NCBI GenBank assembly: GCA_904066235.2 | Contig: CAJFCV020000001.1 | Coordinates: 2,666,001 to 2,730,000, forward strand | Length of the DNA: 64,000 nt | From: Bursaphelenchus xylophilus | Lineage: Eukaryota; Nematoda; Chromadorea; Rhabditida; Aphelenchoididae | Direction: 5' to 3' | Translations under genes and position numbers: made by a program | Shown: positions 22,943-33,500 of the stretch, piece by piece | Layout: every line of letters starts with the position of its first letter | Position numbering within the stretch: position 1 is the stretch's first letter | The notes under the pieces: model-generated | Seen by the model: the letters and a program-made list of their open reading frames with translations, nothing else | Told to the model about the DNA's origin: nothing | Database searches by the model: none

Positions 22943-23612
22943 TCAACGGAAGGGGAGTCTCTCAAATCTGGCTTTGTTGGCTTCACAAAATTCCTTGGTC
23001 AATTCGCAGCGCCAAAACTTGCAATTGATGTAACCAATGGTTACAGTTGTTTCATGAGCCAGGTCGCGGAATGGTTTCGAGTAGTCTTCGTAGGCCTTCT
23101 GAAATTTCGTTTTTTTTTGCGTTGAACCTATACATGAAAAACAACCATTTGGCTAGCTACACATACAAGTCGGAGGGGTGATTTTCGCGGCATGAACCTT
23201 GCGAAAGAGAAAGGACTGTGCGATTTCTTGTTGTTTGCGTCGTCCAATAAGCTTTCTTGGGCTGAGGCTTTACCTGTGTAAAGCACTTTTTAGCGATTTT
23301 AGCGACCCGAAACCACCGCAGATTGCAAATCCCCAGGAATTTTTTCCCGAGTAGTACAAACTTCAAAGCGATCCGCATGTGTTTCTATATTAAACCAACT
23401 CCCCTATAGTTCATTTTATGTTTTAATATATATTTGAAAAACCTCACATCGCACGCCTCTTTGTTCCTCTTGCTCATTGTGTTGCAAGTCCCTTGACTGA
23501 TGTTCCACTTTTGCAGCGAGATGTAGCTCATACATTGAAAGTATACCGTCTGTCTTCCGTAGACCACAACGGCCACAGCAGCCACAAACGCGATTAGAAA
23601 ATACAATTTCAT
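22943..23612 (-). CDS. Small secreted cysteine-containing protein (3 exons, about 143 aa)
   Basis: Exons 23612-23448, 23384-23274 and 23098-22943, all in phase. Residues 1-19 form a signal peptide (MKLYFLIAFVAAVAVVVYG). The mature part has eight cysteines (FQC, GTC, EAC, GIC, KKC, INC, WRC, EFC), which suggests four disulphides in a secreted protein. The last exon is the most convincing coding stretch (TIGYINCKFWRCELTKEFC). No domain was recognised; the last exon faintly recalls a thioredoxin-like fold but lacks a CxxC motif. The second exon is basic and less certain. A model with exon 1 alone (75 aa, stop at 23385) is also possible. Confidence 0.55.
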
Positions 23613-23816
23613 GTCTGATTTGAATTCATTTCAAAACTTTGATGGTTTATAAACCAGCGTTTTTAATAATGTTTATATTGGGCATGTTATTGTATGTAAT
23701 CAACGCGATATTAAAAATCAAAAGTCAAAGGCAGTAAGAATTTAAATTTTATTTTTGGGGAATTGTCGCTGTTATAAGTCTAATATTAGTTTTTAAACCG
23801 CAATTAGGAACTTTTA

Positions 23817-23970
23817 TCAGTCTGTCGGGAAAATAATGGGGTTTCTTCCCGCTTTGTATCGCCCATCATCGCTTTGCGACGAATAGCCGCGACTGGAAAT
23901 TTAGTGCGCGACAGCGACGAGGCGAGACATCTTACTGCAACAAATCCGCGTTATTTTCCCGACAGGTTGA
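23817..23970. repeat. F1 MITE copy
   Basis: TCAGTCTGTCGGGAAAATAATGGG to CGTTATTTTCCCGACAGGTTGA, flanked by TA. GC-type interior (ACTGGAAATTTAGTGCGCGAC). Confidence 0.85.
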
Positions 23971-24140
23971 TATAGGATTTTTAAATATTCAAATTGGACA
24001 GCAGTTACGTACAGAGCGGCCGCTTGAAGCTTCCTTTCTCTTTCATTGAATTTCTCCGCCGAGACTCCGCCGATTTTCCGAAAAACTTCACAGTATATTT
24101 CTGGACCTGAGATTCACTATTTTCAACCGATTGAAAAATT

Positions 24141-24240
24141 ATCAGTCTGTCGGGAAAATAATGAATAGGATAATCCTAAGTTGTACTAGGCGGGCCAAAA
24201 AGTCTTGACATGTTTTCGCACCGTGCGGGCGCATGTAGCC
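24141..24240. repeat. F1 left end joined to a second repeat
   Basis: TCAGTCTGTCGGGAAAATAATG is followed not by F1 interior but by GCCAAAAAGTCTTGACATGTTTTCGCACCGTGC (from about 24192), the same phrase as at 32310-32345 and, inverted, at 32997-33020. Confidence 0.6.
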
Positions 24241-24419
24241 ATGGATCCGCAATCGGTTGTAAATGGCGGCTCTCAGGGCCAGATAAGCCTAAATTTTAGG
24301 AAAATGTGTTCAAAAACCTATAACAAACATTGTTCCTCGAAAAAATGTAAAGACTTTATTTTACCGACCATAGTAATAAATATGAATTAAAATACGCCGT
24401 AGAGAAAGAAGTCGATTTT

Positions 24420-25579
24420 TTAGCACCAGCTTTCATCAAATTCCTCCAATTTCTCATCAAGTTTGACCTTCTGCATGGAAAAGCTCAGCTTTCCATCTTC
24501 AGTTCTCACTTCATTTCTTGCATTATTGATCCGAGTTACGTTGAAGCCATCGCTCACAATGTATTCTTCACTCGATTCGCCCTCAAAGAGACTGGCAGTT
24601 TCGAGGGTAGAAAATTCAGAATCAGACGCAGACGTAGAAGTCATCGTTTTGTCCCGTTGAAGGCGCTCTTGTCGTTGTTTGAACCAGTATTTATAGGAGG
24701 TGTGGGGCCGGATTCGTGCATTCAAATGGAGATACATTCGGCTCTGAAATGAAAGGGTTGGGAAGAAAATACGACCTCACGTAAAGCCATACCTGTATAT
24801 AACGTTTCATACGTCACAATAGTAATTTTAGGCCAGTCTTTTAGATCGAGATTTTTAGGTCGAAAGTTGAAAAACCGAGAATTTTTTTTGCGAATTTTTC
24901 CATGAAAACTTCCATACCTATTTCTACATTAGAGGGTAGTGTTTCCACAAAAAATCAATTTTTTTTTTTTTGTACAAAACTGGCAGAGATACGGTCAAAA
25001 AGCAAAATTCTCTCTGACCGCTCTCCGCATTTCCCGTACTCTCTCGGCAGTAAAGATCGTTGAATATCTCGGCGGCGCCTGCAAAGCGCAAGCCAAAACT
25101 TTCAGGAATTGATATATGATCTATGGCTGATGAGTGTGCAAAATTTAAAAAAAATCTGAGCATCGCACTTGGGGTAATTCCTTTGTGAATCAAACGCGTT
25201 CAGACGTCCGAAGAATCAAATTTTGCCAAAATAAATCTCTGCACAACAAAGCCTTTGCATAGTAAATATATTGTTTGAAGTCTTCAAAGAATCTAATCCA
25301 AATTTGCCCCAAATTTCGCTTTTTTAAATTTTTTTTACATACCTTCTTGATCTTCTGCTGCCCTCCCACTTTCTCGTTTCTCCAAAACTTCTCGCATTTC
25401 CTCTCAAATTCTTCGATTTCCTCCTCGTTATCATCGGGGAGTTCGGATTCGAAGGGCAAATCGGAGAGATTGTCAAAGCTTCCCGAACTCTGGCTTGAAC
25501 TGGTTGCTGAATTTTCCGGTGAGGAGCTCTCAGTGGACTTCAAAATGGATGAACTCACGAGGATCGAGGAGACGCTCAT
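24420..25579 (-). CDS. Unknown acidic Ser-rich protein, 2 exons
   Basis: Exon 1 is 25579-25343 and exon 2 is 24742-24420; the donor GTATGTAAA and acceptor TTTCAG keep frame. The N-terminal half is Ser-rich then strongly acidic (DDNEEEIEEFERKCEKFW); exon 2 starts SRMYLHLNARIRPHTSYKYW and ends acidic (KLDEKLEEFDESWC). No domain, signal peptide or membrane segment is evident. The start is uncertain: the first frame extends upstream to 25675, and I chose the MSVSS methionine because the upstream extension is AT-rich. The 600-bp intron contains an F5 repeat. I do not recognise the family. Confidence 0.6.
24820..25182. repeat. F5 repeat in an intron
   Basis: Contains the inverted F5 order: GGTCGAAAGTTG, CTACATTAGAGGGTAGTGTTT, GACCGCTCTCCGCATTTCCC, GGCGGCGCCTGCAAAGC and the end AAATCTGAGCATCGCACTTGG. 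Confidence 0.7.
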
Positions 25580-25836
25580 GAAAAACTTTTTACGGGAGTT
25601 ATGACCGGTCGGTTTGGAAATGGAATAAAAATAGAATACGTTGAAATTTAGATGAAAAAAAATTTGAATATTCAAATTTTGGTGAATAAAAATAGAGAAA
25701 AATTTTCAAAAAAACCACCAAAAGCCTCAAAAAGTATCCAAATCCTTCAAAAAGTATCCAAAAATCTGATCATTTTAACTCAATAACAACATAACAATCA
25801 ACATCAACAAAAATTTCATCAAATCCTCCATCCAAA

Positions 25837-28800
25837 TTACTCCTCGACCGTCTCCACTTCGTCTTTTGGATCAACAAAGTCCTGTTTGAACACAAATTCC
25901 TTGGCATATCCGAATTTTGGTATCGAGCAGCGCTTGGAGCAAGTGTAAATCAAGACCGTCGACCAGTCTATGGATTGCCCAATGGCGTCGACTTCCATTA
26001 GAGATATGAGATGAGGCATTAATTGGAATTCAAATTCTCTTGGGGCTTGACAAAGTTCGCAAGGAGGGATTTCGCTGGGTTTAGGGGAATAATCACTTGA
26101 TAGTAGGGGTTCAGCTCCTCGGGCGTACCTGGAAAAGGGTTTATATTATTTTTTGGAGTCTTTAAAATCAATATCAAATAGAATTAGACCCTAATCTTAA
26201 CAAAAACTACGACTTTTTTCCAGTCATAAAATTTTTTGGACCTAAAATAACATAAGCCAAAAAACCTCAAATTTTGACATCCAAAACAACTAAATTCATT
26301 GGTAAAAGACGCCTAATAGCCTTTACGAAACATAATTCAACTATTTACTGCTCCAAATAACCATTTTCTTACCAAATTCACCTATTTTCGCACCCCAAAC
26401 ACCTTTATGAACCTAAAACAATATCGTTCAGAAAATCTCAAATTTCATTTAAAAACTTGGTAAAACGCTGCCATCGTCTTCATAAAATCTTAATTGAGGT
26501 ATTTCCCATCTTTATCTGCAACACACACCTACCTCCTCGCAAAAAATCGAACTTATCCTACCCCATCAACTTTTTGTATCTAAAGTAATATAACTTCATA
26601 TTATCCCCAAAAACGCCCTCCAAACCCCATAAAACCCTCTTCAACACCTACCTAAAGACCTGTTCCGGGTTGTCTTGCACCAAATCCGTAAAGTATTTGT
26701 ATAATTTATCCTTCTTTTCATCCATTTCATCTAGCTCCTTCCCATCAGCACCAATTCCTTTTTCTTTCATTTCTTCCTGAACAATCTTCAACTTCTCCAA
26801 CTGCTTAGATTCGAATTCCAGATTCTCATCCATTTCCTCGTCTTCATCATCGCTGTAGTCGTCAGGATCGAATGCAAATTCTTCGTAGGTCGTCATTTGA
26901 AGGGCATATTCGGGAAAAAGAAAGGTGTTTTCTGATGGATTCGTGACTGAAATGGACGAATTAGACCAAACAGCACTTTACTCAATATCTTTTCCAATCC
27001 TTTGGACATAATTTTAAACATCCATTCCACCTAAAATCCAACAAAAATAACAAAAAATCTCACCTTCGCCTTCAGCGCACTCCGCTTTATGCCCTCGAGT
27101 CCAATCGAGTATCTGATGGTCCCTCCCACAATACCAAGCTTTATCACATTTTGAACATCGACTAGCAGCTTTCAAACCACAAGTTGAGCAGGTCTTGTTG
27201 AAGGCCTTCTCGTTGAAAAATGGATCTTCAACTTCTTCCTCTCCCGGGACTAGTCTTGACTCGCCGGAGTAAAAATCGTTCTCTCTGGGCAACTGACATC
27301 GAAGCACCTTCAAATTCGAAGAATTGTTGAGCTGTAAAGAAAAATTATTAGGAAAATTATATTATCCATGATACCTAAAATAGATCTTCATCAAGTTTAT
27401 AAAAAAAATGAAGAAAATCGCCCTTTTTTAGCGAATTTGCCTAGTTCTAAAATCTCTAAGCTTCCAAACTCTTCTCCACACCCTTACCTTCGAGCACTCC
27501 GGATTTCGGCATACGAAAACATACAAATACCGATGAAACGCATGTTCGTGATCAGCCGGGTCCGTGGCATAAACTTGAACAACAAGAGCCATCGGTTTCT
27601 CACATATCTAAAGACAAAAAATAGACAAATATAGGGGTGGTGCGATTTAAAATTTTTCGTCTTGACTGGCAAAAACCCCCGATTTCTTGGCTGTAGGGCC
27701 TCCAGCCAAGAATTTGATATTCTTGACTGAAATTCAGACAGCAATGTTTCGTTTCTTGACTGCTTGCTTATTTTTGACTGTAAACCAGCCAAGAAATCAA
27801 AAATTGTTGTCTGAATTTCAGACAGCAAATTCTTGCCTGTAACTCAGACAAGAAATCAAAGATTTCTGTCTGAACAGTAGACAAAATGTTTCTGTTCAGT
27901 CAAAAAGAAATTGGCTGGCAACTCAGCCAAGAAATCGAAGACTTCTTGGCTGAAGTTCAGCCAAAATTTCTTGGCTCAGCCAAAAAAAACTGACTGACAT
28001 TCAGTCAAACTATTTGACTGGGAAAAATTTTTTGTATTGATTGGCGTTGAAAAGCGCAGTAAATTTCATGGTATTTAATAAAATAGCGAAAGATCAAGAT
28101 TTATCACATAATAATAAAAAAATTGATTATGGCCTTAAAACTTGGCAAACGATATAGATCTTGTTTTAGCCGAAACAGCCTAAAACAAGGTATAGTCAAG
28201 CGCCATTTGCCAAAAATCGTGAGGAAACTATACGTGTCTGTGCTTGGGGCTTGATTCATTGTTGTTTTCAACGGAAATGTGGACTTGAAGAAGTTTTTTC
28301 GACCAAAAGTTATATTGCACATGGCAAGTAAAACATTTTGAAACGTCAAAGTTACCTAATACGCTCCCTTTTGACATCAGGAATTGACCAGAAAGCTCAT
28401 GCAGCACGAAACTTGTCTCCTCGAACGGGTAGTTTAGCTAAAACCTCAAAAATCAAACAAATAGTACTCACAATTTGTTTTCTTCTTGGACGTGACCTTT
28501 CTGGGTGAGAAACTGGAATTCCAATGGTGAACGGGACAAGGCAAGTTCCATTTTGTTGTTCCACAGGTCTCCAAAGGTATTTTTGAGCTTTACCTGCCGG
28601 TACCCGAGTTATTTGGCAGGAAACATCTAAAACACGGAGAAATAAAAAAGAAACTAAAAAAATTAGCTGAAAACGCGTGGAAATTCAAGTGTCCAAACAA
28701 TAAAAACAAGAAAGGAGCACGACATCGTGCATTTTCGTTCCTGATTGTGTTTGATCCCAGCGCGAAAAAATTCCCATTTTCGGCCAGAAGTTTTCGTTTT

Positions 28801-30033
28801 TTTTGCATGTTTCGAATTCTCGCGTTTCGTGAGATTTCCACGTTTTTGACAGGAAATGTTTTGAACCTGTTGTTATTCGACCAGTCATTTTTTGGCCGAC
28901 CTGTCCACTTTACCCGCGTTCAATTTGTAAGTTGATTATGCTTTTCTTTTCTTTTAGGTAAAAGTATGTTATCCAAGGCCAAAAAATGATGGCTTTTGTC
29001 TTTTTTCGCTAGGGACAAGAGAAAAAACGGGTAAAACTTGGAACATCTTTATGTTAGCTATTTTTTAGATCGTAAACTAGAGGTACTCAGTCGATTTCTC
29101 TCGAGCCTTTTATTTTCTGTCGAATTTTACCTAAAAAAGGGCAAATAGAAGTGAAAATAGCTTACCTGTCGCCGGGAAACATTGTTTATGCCTAAATTAC
29201 AGCACGTAATCTACGAACCTGATGTAATACAGCTCCCTTCTGAGATGTGCGCTGCAAACAACTTCTGATTGGACCCGTCCCTTCAAAATCCAACGACCCG
29301 ACCGCAAGAAAAATAGTCCAGCATGTTGTCTACAACTGACAACCGGCGCATCAACATTTGGATGAACGGGTATGAAGCCACACTAACGACAGTTGTAATT
29401 TTTTCCGGAATACATACGAATCTCATTTTTAGGGCATCTTGTTTTGTTTGAAATTCAGAAGTTTTATCCAAAATCCAGCCAAGAAATCGAAGATTTCTGG
29501 CTGAGTTTGAGTCAAAATATTTTTGCGCAGCCAAAAAAGCCTGGCTGAGATTCAGACAAACAAATTCTGGCTGAATTTCAGCCAAATTTGTTTGGCTGAG
29601 CCAAAAAAAGGCTTGGCTGAAAGTTCAGCCAAGAACTCTGAGATTTCTGGCTGAATTTCAGCCAAAATTTTTTGGTCCAGCCAAAAAAAAATCGACTGAA
29701 ATTTAGTCAAAAAAAGGGATTTCTTGACCAAATTTTGGGCAAAAATTTCTGCCTGAATTTCAGCCAAGAATTTCAAATTCTTGGCTGGAGGCCCTACAGC
29801 CAAGAAATCGGGGGTTTTTGCCAGTCAAGACGAAAAATTTTAAATCGCACCACCCCTATATAAATAAAACTCACTTCGCATTGCACTTCTGTTGCCTTTG
29901 GAACCGTCGTCGGATTCAGCCATGAAGGTTTTCCACCAATTTTCCCAATTGGAAGATAAATAGATTTCAGATGAAACCGTCGGTTTGGCTCGATTTTCTT
30001 CGGAAGACCAAGATAAACTAGTCTATTCGACAT
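25837..30033 (-). CDS. PDCD2: PDCD2 (programmed cell death protein 2), ribosome-biogenesis chaperone
   Basis: Six exons: 30033-29877, about 27608-27487, about 27332-27064, 26951-26650, about 26128-25837, with frames joining cleanly (for example QCE|ICEKP and AEGE|VTNPSE). Exon 1 has the N-terminal PDCD2 block (VYLGLPKKIEPN, IGGKPSWLNP). Exon 3 has RCQLPRENDFYS and a MYND zinc finger (CSTCGLKAASRCSKCDKAWYC, HQILDWTRGHKAEC). Exon 4 has the FLFPEY block and an acidic linker; the last exon is the PDCD2_C domain (PSEIPPCELC, GQSIDWSTVLIYTC, GYAKEFVFKQDF). PDCD2 family members bind nascent uS5/RPS2 and help 40S assembly; that role is taken from the family. (Five coding exons are listed; the exon borders marked about are good to a few bases.) Intron 1 holds a 2.2-kb transposable element. 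Confidence 0.93.
27634..29856. mobile_element. 2.2-kb terminal-inverted-repeat element in PDCD2 intron 1
   Basis: Both ends begin GGGGTGGTGCGATTTAAAAT and stay virtually identical for about 84 bp, then diverge slowly for at least 25 bp more. Both sides are flanked by TATA (27630-27633 and 29857-29860), suggesting a TA or TATA target duplication. The subterminal zones (27690-28020 and 29450-29790) are built from a variable unit of the type GCCAAGAAATCGAAGATTTC / TGGCTGAAATTCAGCC in alternating orientation. The centre (28030-29440) is not repetitive and contains splice-bounded open stretches on the minus strand. No transposase motif was seen. Near-identical ends suggest recent activity. Confidence 0.85.
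28365..28628 (-). other. Possible spliced gene fragment inside the 2.2-kb element
   Basis: Minus strand: acceptor TTTTAG at 28629, open from about 28628 to 28472 (in one frame it reads VSCQITRVPAGKAQKYLW and later CLVPFTIGIPVSHPERSRP), donor GTGAGT, then acceptor TTTTAG and a second open segment at about 28437-28352 (NYPFEETSFVLHELSGQFLM). More than one frame is open in the first segment, so the reading is not settled. It may be element-encoded or captured host sequence. I recognise no family. Confidence 0.25.
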
Positions 30034-30655
30034 TTCAGCCTGCTTGAAATGTATTTTAGGCCGAAACTCTCGAAAAATCCACCATTTTTTGCGAGGAAAA
30101 AGAAAATAAATATTTGTGACACTTCGTCACACTGTTATTGGATTTTCCAAACTTGGCCAAAACAATGAGAAATGAACAAAAAATAAGATGGAAACAAAAG
30201 TAGAGAAGGGATAATCGACCAAAGAGATGATTGATTTCGATTATTTTCAAATTTCACCATAAAAAATATTAACTATGATGAATGAGTAAAAATTGGGTAA
30301 ACAATACATAGTGGTTACAGATTTGCCTTATTTTTTGTGTTCGGTGGGCTAAAACAGTAAGTACGGCTAGGTAATGATCGTCAAAATCAATTTTGGTCGT
30401 TTTGTTTATCGACCAAAACGGATTTTTGGTCGGCAGCCTGCGCCCTGGCCAGTTGCAGACTGCAAGCGCAAAATATGGGAAACTGTAGAAATGACTTATT
30501 TTCTCATCCAAATGTAATATAGCACATCAAGAAAAGTCGGAATACTTCAGTTACAACGGTAAATTATTTTAAAAACACCGAATAATCGATAAAATGAAAA
30601 ATTCTTACCAAAGATTGCCGTTACATACAATAAATTCGTTTTTTGCCTTTTAGAA
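30034..30655. other. Upstream region of PDCD2, no gene recognised
   Basis: Lies between the divergently read PDCD2 start (30033) and the small plus-strand frame at 30656. AT-rich, no repeat-family ends and no convincing exon. Confidence 0.4.
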
Positions 30656-31030
30656 TGCCAAAGGCAATCTCTGAAAGCAAAATCGATAACTTGGCTGTGA
30701 ACTGGGCAATTTATTTTCCGTTTGGCCCGGAGATTCTTGAGTTTTATCTATCAATTATCACCTTATTTTTTAGTTTATATATGAATTTATAGTGAATTTT
30801 ACGGCTCCTCTTTATTTTTCCTTCAAGATCTCTTCGTATTCGCTTATTTACGGGTAGAAAGTTTAATTTTGTGATTTTTCATAATCGATTTTGAAATAAA
30901 TTTTTATTATTTTAGACCCATCAATTCAATCATGTGCTGGTTCTTCTGCGTTAGTTTGATTGTCACGATCGTCAAGGTGGTTGTGGCCGTTGTGGGTCTA
31001 CTGTTTCTATGCGGATTGAAGGAGTATTGA
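30656..31030 (+). CDS. Putative small membrane protein, model incomplete
   Basis: The best-supported part is two exons: about 30770-30858 (FIYEFIVNFTAPLYFSFKI) spliced at GG|GTAGAA and TTTTAG|A to 30917-31030 (GPINSIMCWFFCVSLIVTIV, ending GLLFLCGLKEY), with a hydrophobic segment of about 25 residues near the C-terminus. A methionine frame at 30656 (MPKAISESKIDNLAVNWAIY) lies just upstream after a TTTTAG acceptor, but the only GT between it and the next exon gives the wrong phase, so either the intron is unusual or the copy is broken. Minimal alternative: a single 32-aa frame at 30932-31030. AATAAA-like signals follow near 31115-31130. Confidence 0.35.
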
Positions 31031-31184
31031 GCATCCTTAGCCAGCAATATCCGGCAATAATCTCACTTTATTTGTTATATTATAATATCCTCATCATATT
31101 TGTTACTTTTTTGGAAATAAACAAAATAAATAATAATTGAACTGCAATTTTTTTGACTATGATGAGTGGGAATTGTAATGCTCA

Positions 31185-31475
31185 ATTGACAGCAACATTA
31201 GCATTTTCACAAAGTGCCTGGACATTTGTCGCGGTGCGCACTGTGCACAAAAGCCCACGATATTTTGCACTGTGCACTCATCTTTTTTTGGGTTTGCACT
31301 GTGCATTCGAAATATCGCTGCGACGGAAGCTTTTCTCATCTGCGCCGCAGCGGTTTTGCTCAAAAATGTGCACAGTGCAAACGGTCTTTTTGAGGTTTGC
31401 ACGCCGCAAAACAGGGGTGCGGCCCAGGACAAAACCAAAAGTCAGCACGGTGCATCATCGCGCGAAAACCTCGCC
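31185..31475. repeat. F2 hairpin MITE (GCACAGTGCA family)
   Basis: Starts GCATTTTCACAAAGTGCCTGG and carries GCACTGTGCA/GCACAGTGCA palindromes near 31238, 31266, 31304 and 31368; right arm is degraded. Confidence 0.6.
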
Positions 31476-31888
31476 GCAAATCTTTGAAACAACGGGGTTA
31501 ACGAAGTCAGAAAGACTTCTCATAGCTCACAAAGTCTCAGAGCGTCAGCAAAAATTGAAAATTACGAGGCGTAGAAAATTTATGCTCGTTTTGGCAGAGC
31601 TGAAAAATGAAAAAAGGAAATCAGAAGCCGTGTACGGGCCACTAAAATCGAGCTTCAAAATTTTATTTTAGAAACTACTGACAGACTTTCTCAACTTAAT
31701 CACTGAAACGCCTATTGAAAACTTAATCATTGAAACGCCCTATCTCAATTCCCCGGGTCATTAGAGTGATGGAAATTACAAAAAGAGGCCGGACTGAGTC
31801 AATATTAAACAAAAGTTCAATAAAGCTGACAATTTGGGAGTCTCAATGAATATTTCAAAGGTTTTCATTTTGACAAAACACATTCGAT

Positions 31889-31983
31889 ACTGTATAAATT
31901 ATGGGTGAAGACTCCTTATTAAAGTTGTAACATTACATTTTGCCCTATAAAAAAGGCAGAGCTCATACCTCTAAATCACAAAA
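31889..31983 (+). promoter_or_regulatory. Compact TATA promoter of secreted paralogue A
   Basis: TGTATAAATTA at about 31891-31901, then CCTATAAAAAAGG with TATAAAA at 31946, 38 bp before the start codon. The same two-part arrangement lies upstream of paralogue B (55501-55597). A TATA box this near the ATG implies a 5' leader of only about 10 nt. Confidence 0.6.
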
Positions 31984-33340
31984 ATGTTTTTTCCAACCGC
32001 AATTCTACTGCTCGCTGTCTGCCTGTCGGCGGAGGTTATCGAGTTGTGGAACTACCGCGCAAGCGGTGCCCAAACCTGGCGGCGGCAAGCTGAACGCGAC
32101 TTCAATACGCAAAACTTTCACTCCGAGCTCTACTTCTACAAGTTCCATCCCACGTTCGGGATCAGCCATCGATTCCCGGGCCCTACCAATCGGACCGGCC
32201 CGCATATCATCACCATGTCCGGGACGATGGGACCCTGTAATTGTTGGAGGGTAAGTGCAGCAGATGCTCTGTACTACTATAAAGTGCGTAGACTGTTTGC
32301 CGTGACGACGATCGCCAAAAAGTCTTGACATGTTTTCGCACCGTGCAGGCGCATGAATTCGGCGTTGCGACGAGTTGTCGCGCGATAAAAACTTGGCGGG
32401 GTGCGAAAAAAGAGAGCACTGTGCGTTTTTTACCCTTTTCACAAGGAACGTACTTCTATGGGGTACGGAGTTACAGGTCGAGACATATATCAAAAAAAAA
32501 TCGCAAGAATTTTCTGATTCAGAATATGTAAAAGTTCGCTCATTAATTTTGGTTTGTAAGGGTGAAAAAATCCTCTTAAGTTTTCTCGCAACACCAAGTA
32601 AATGCCTTTTTGACCAATTTTTACCGAATCAAAAGCTTTGCTTTGAGCTAGAATAAACCCTGGCATCTTGACAAGCCTTAAAATATCAAATTTGATTAAT
32701 ATTAAACCTTAATTATTAGTTCCAATATAAAAAAGGGGCACTTGTGTGGTATTGCGAGAAAAAGTTCAGAGGATTCTTTTCACCCTTACAAACCAAAATT
32801 AGGCAGCTAACTTTTACATATTCTGAATCAGAAAATTTTTGCGATTTTGTTTGCTATATGTCTCGACTTGTAACTCCACACCCTATAGAAGTAATCTCCT
32901 TGTGAAACGGGTAAAAAACGCACAGTGCGCCCTTTTTTCGCACCACGCCAAGTTTTTATCGCGCGACAACTCGTCGCAACACCGAATTCATGCGCCCAAC
33001 ATGTCAAGACTTTTTGGCGCCGTGAATTTCAATTATCGCAGCGCGACAAGTCTTTCGCGCGACGGCGAACTGTACAGACATGGGAAAATGTCAGAATTTT
33101 TTTTCAAAAAATGGACCTCTGCACATGAACCCCTATTTGTCGGCATCGTATTGATTTCAGACCGTACATCATTGCCCTGTCCCTCCTAGCAGAACGAACC
33201 GCCTTTTCACAGTGGATATTGTCTACAACAGCACCACGGTGTGGGCCAGAAGCGGTAATCCGCGCGTCGTTCGCTACACCAAGATAAAGGTCGATGGAAC
33301 TTGGGGACAGACGAATTCGAGCATCGCACCTGCTCTCTGA
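31984..33340 (+). CDS. Secreted protein, paralogue A of a local three-member family
   Basis: Exon 1 31984-32250 (89 codons) and exon 2 33161-33340 (60 codons), joined at a phase-0 intron (GGAGG|GTAAG, TTTCAG|ACC). Signal peptide MFFPTAILLLAVCLSAEV. The mature part has WRRQAERDF, then MSGTMGPCNCWR before the intron; exon 2 has C at its fifth codon and a block VDIVYNSTTVW ending VDGTW. Paralogues B (55598-56135) and C (43993-46289) share WR, the GPxxCRR border motif, Cys at the fifth codon of exon 2 and a terminal D-x-x-TW. No known domain was recognised; extracellular role inferred from the signal peptide. Its 910-bp intron is largely a fold-back repeat. Confidence 0.8.
32290..33060. repeat. 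Fold-back element, arms about 280 bp
   Basis: 32305-32580 (from GCCAAAAAGTCTTGACATGTT to GGTTTGTAAGGGTGAAAA) is repeated in inverse at about 32770-33022. The loop of about 190 bp is AT-rich. The left margin carries an F6-like ACTATAAAGTGCGTAGAC. Arms differ by scattered substitutions, so it is not a recent duplication. Confidence 0.8.
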
Positions 33341-33500
33341 ACCAGCGTAATAAAATTTTATCTTTTTTAAAAAGTCGGGAATAAATAACCATATAATATT
33401 TTGGCAATGGGGATTAAAATATACACATAAAGGTACCCTATGCACAAATTTTTGTACCCTCAAATCGATTATCCTGAATGTAAAGTATTGATGTGAGATC

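Noticed and set aside
29450..29800. Repeated GCCAAGAAATC-type units as a possible CRISPR-like array
   Set aside because: Units vary in length and orientation with no constant spacer, and they sit inside the ends of an inverted-repeat transposon.
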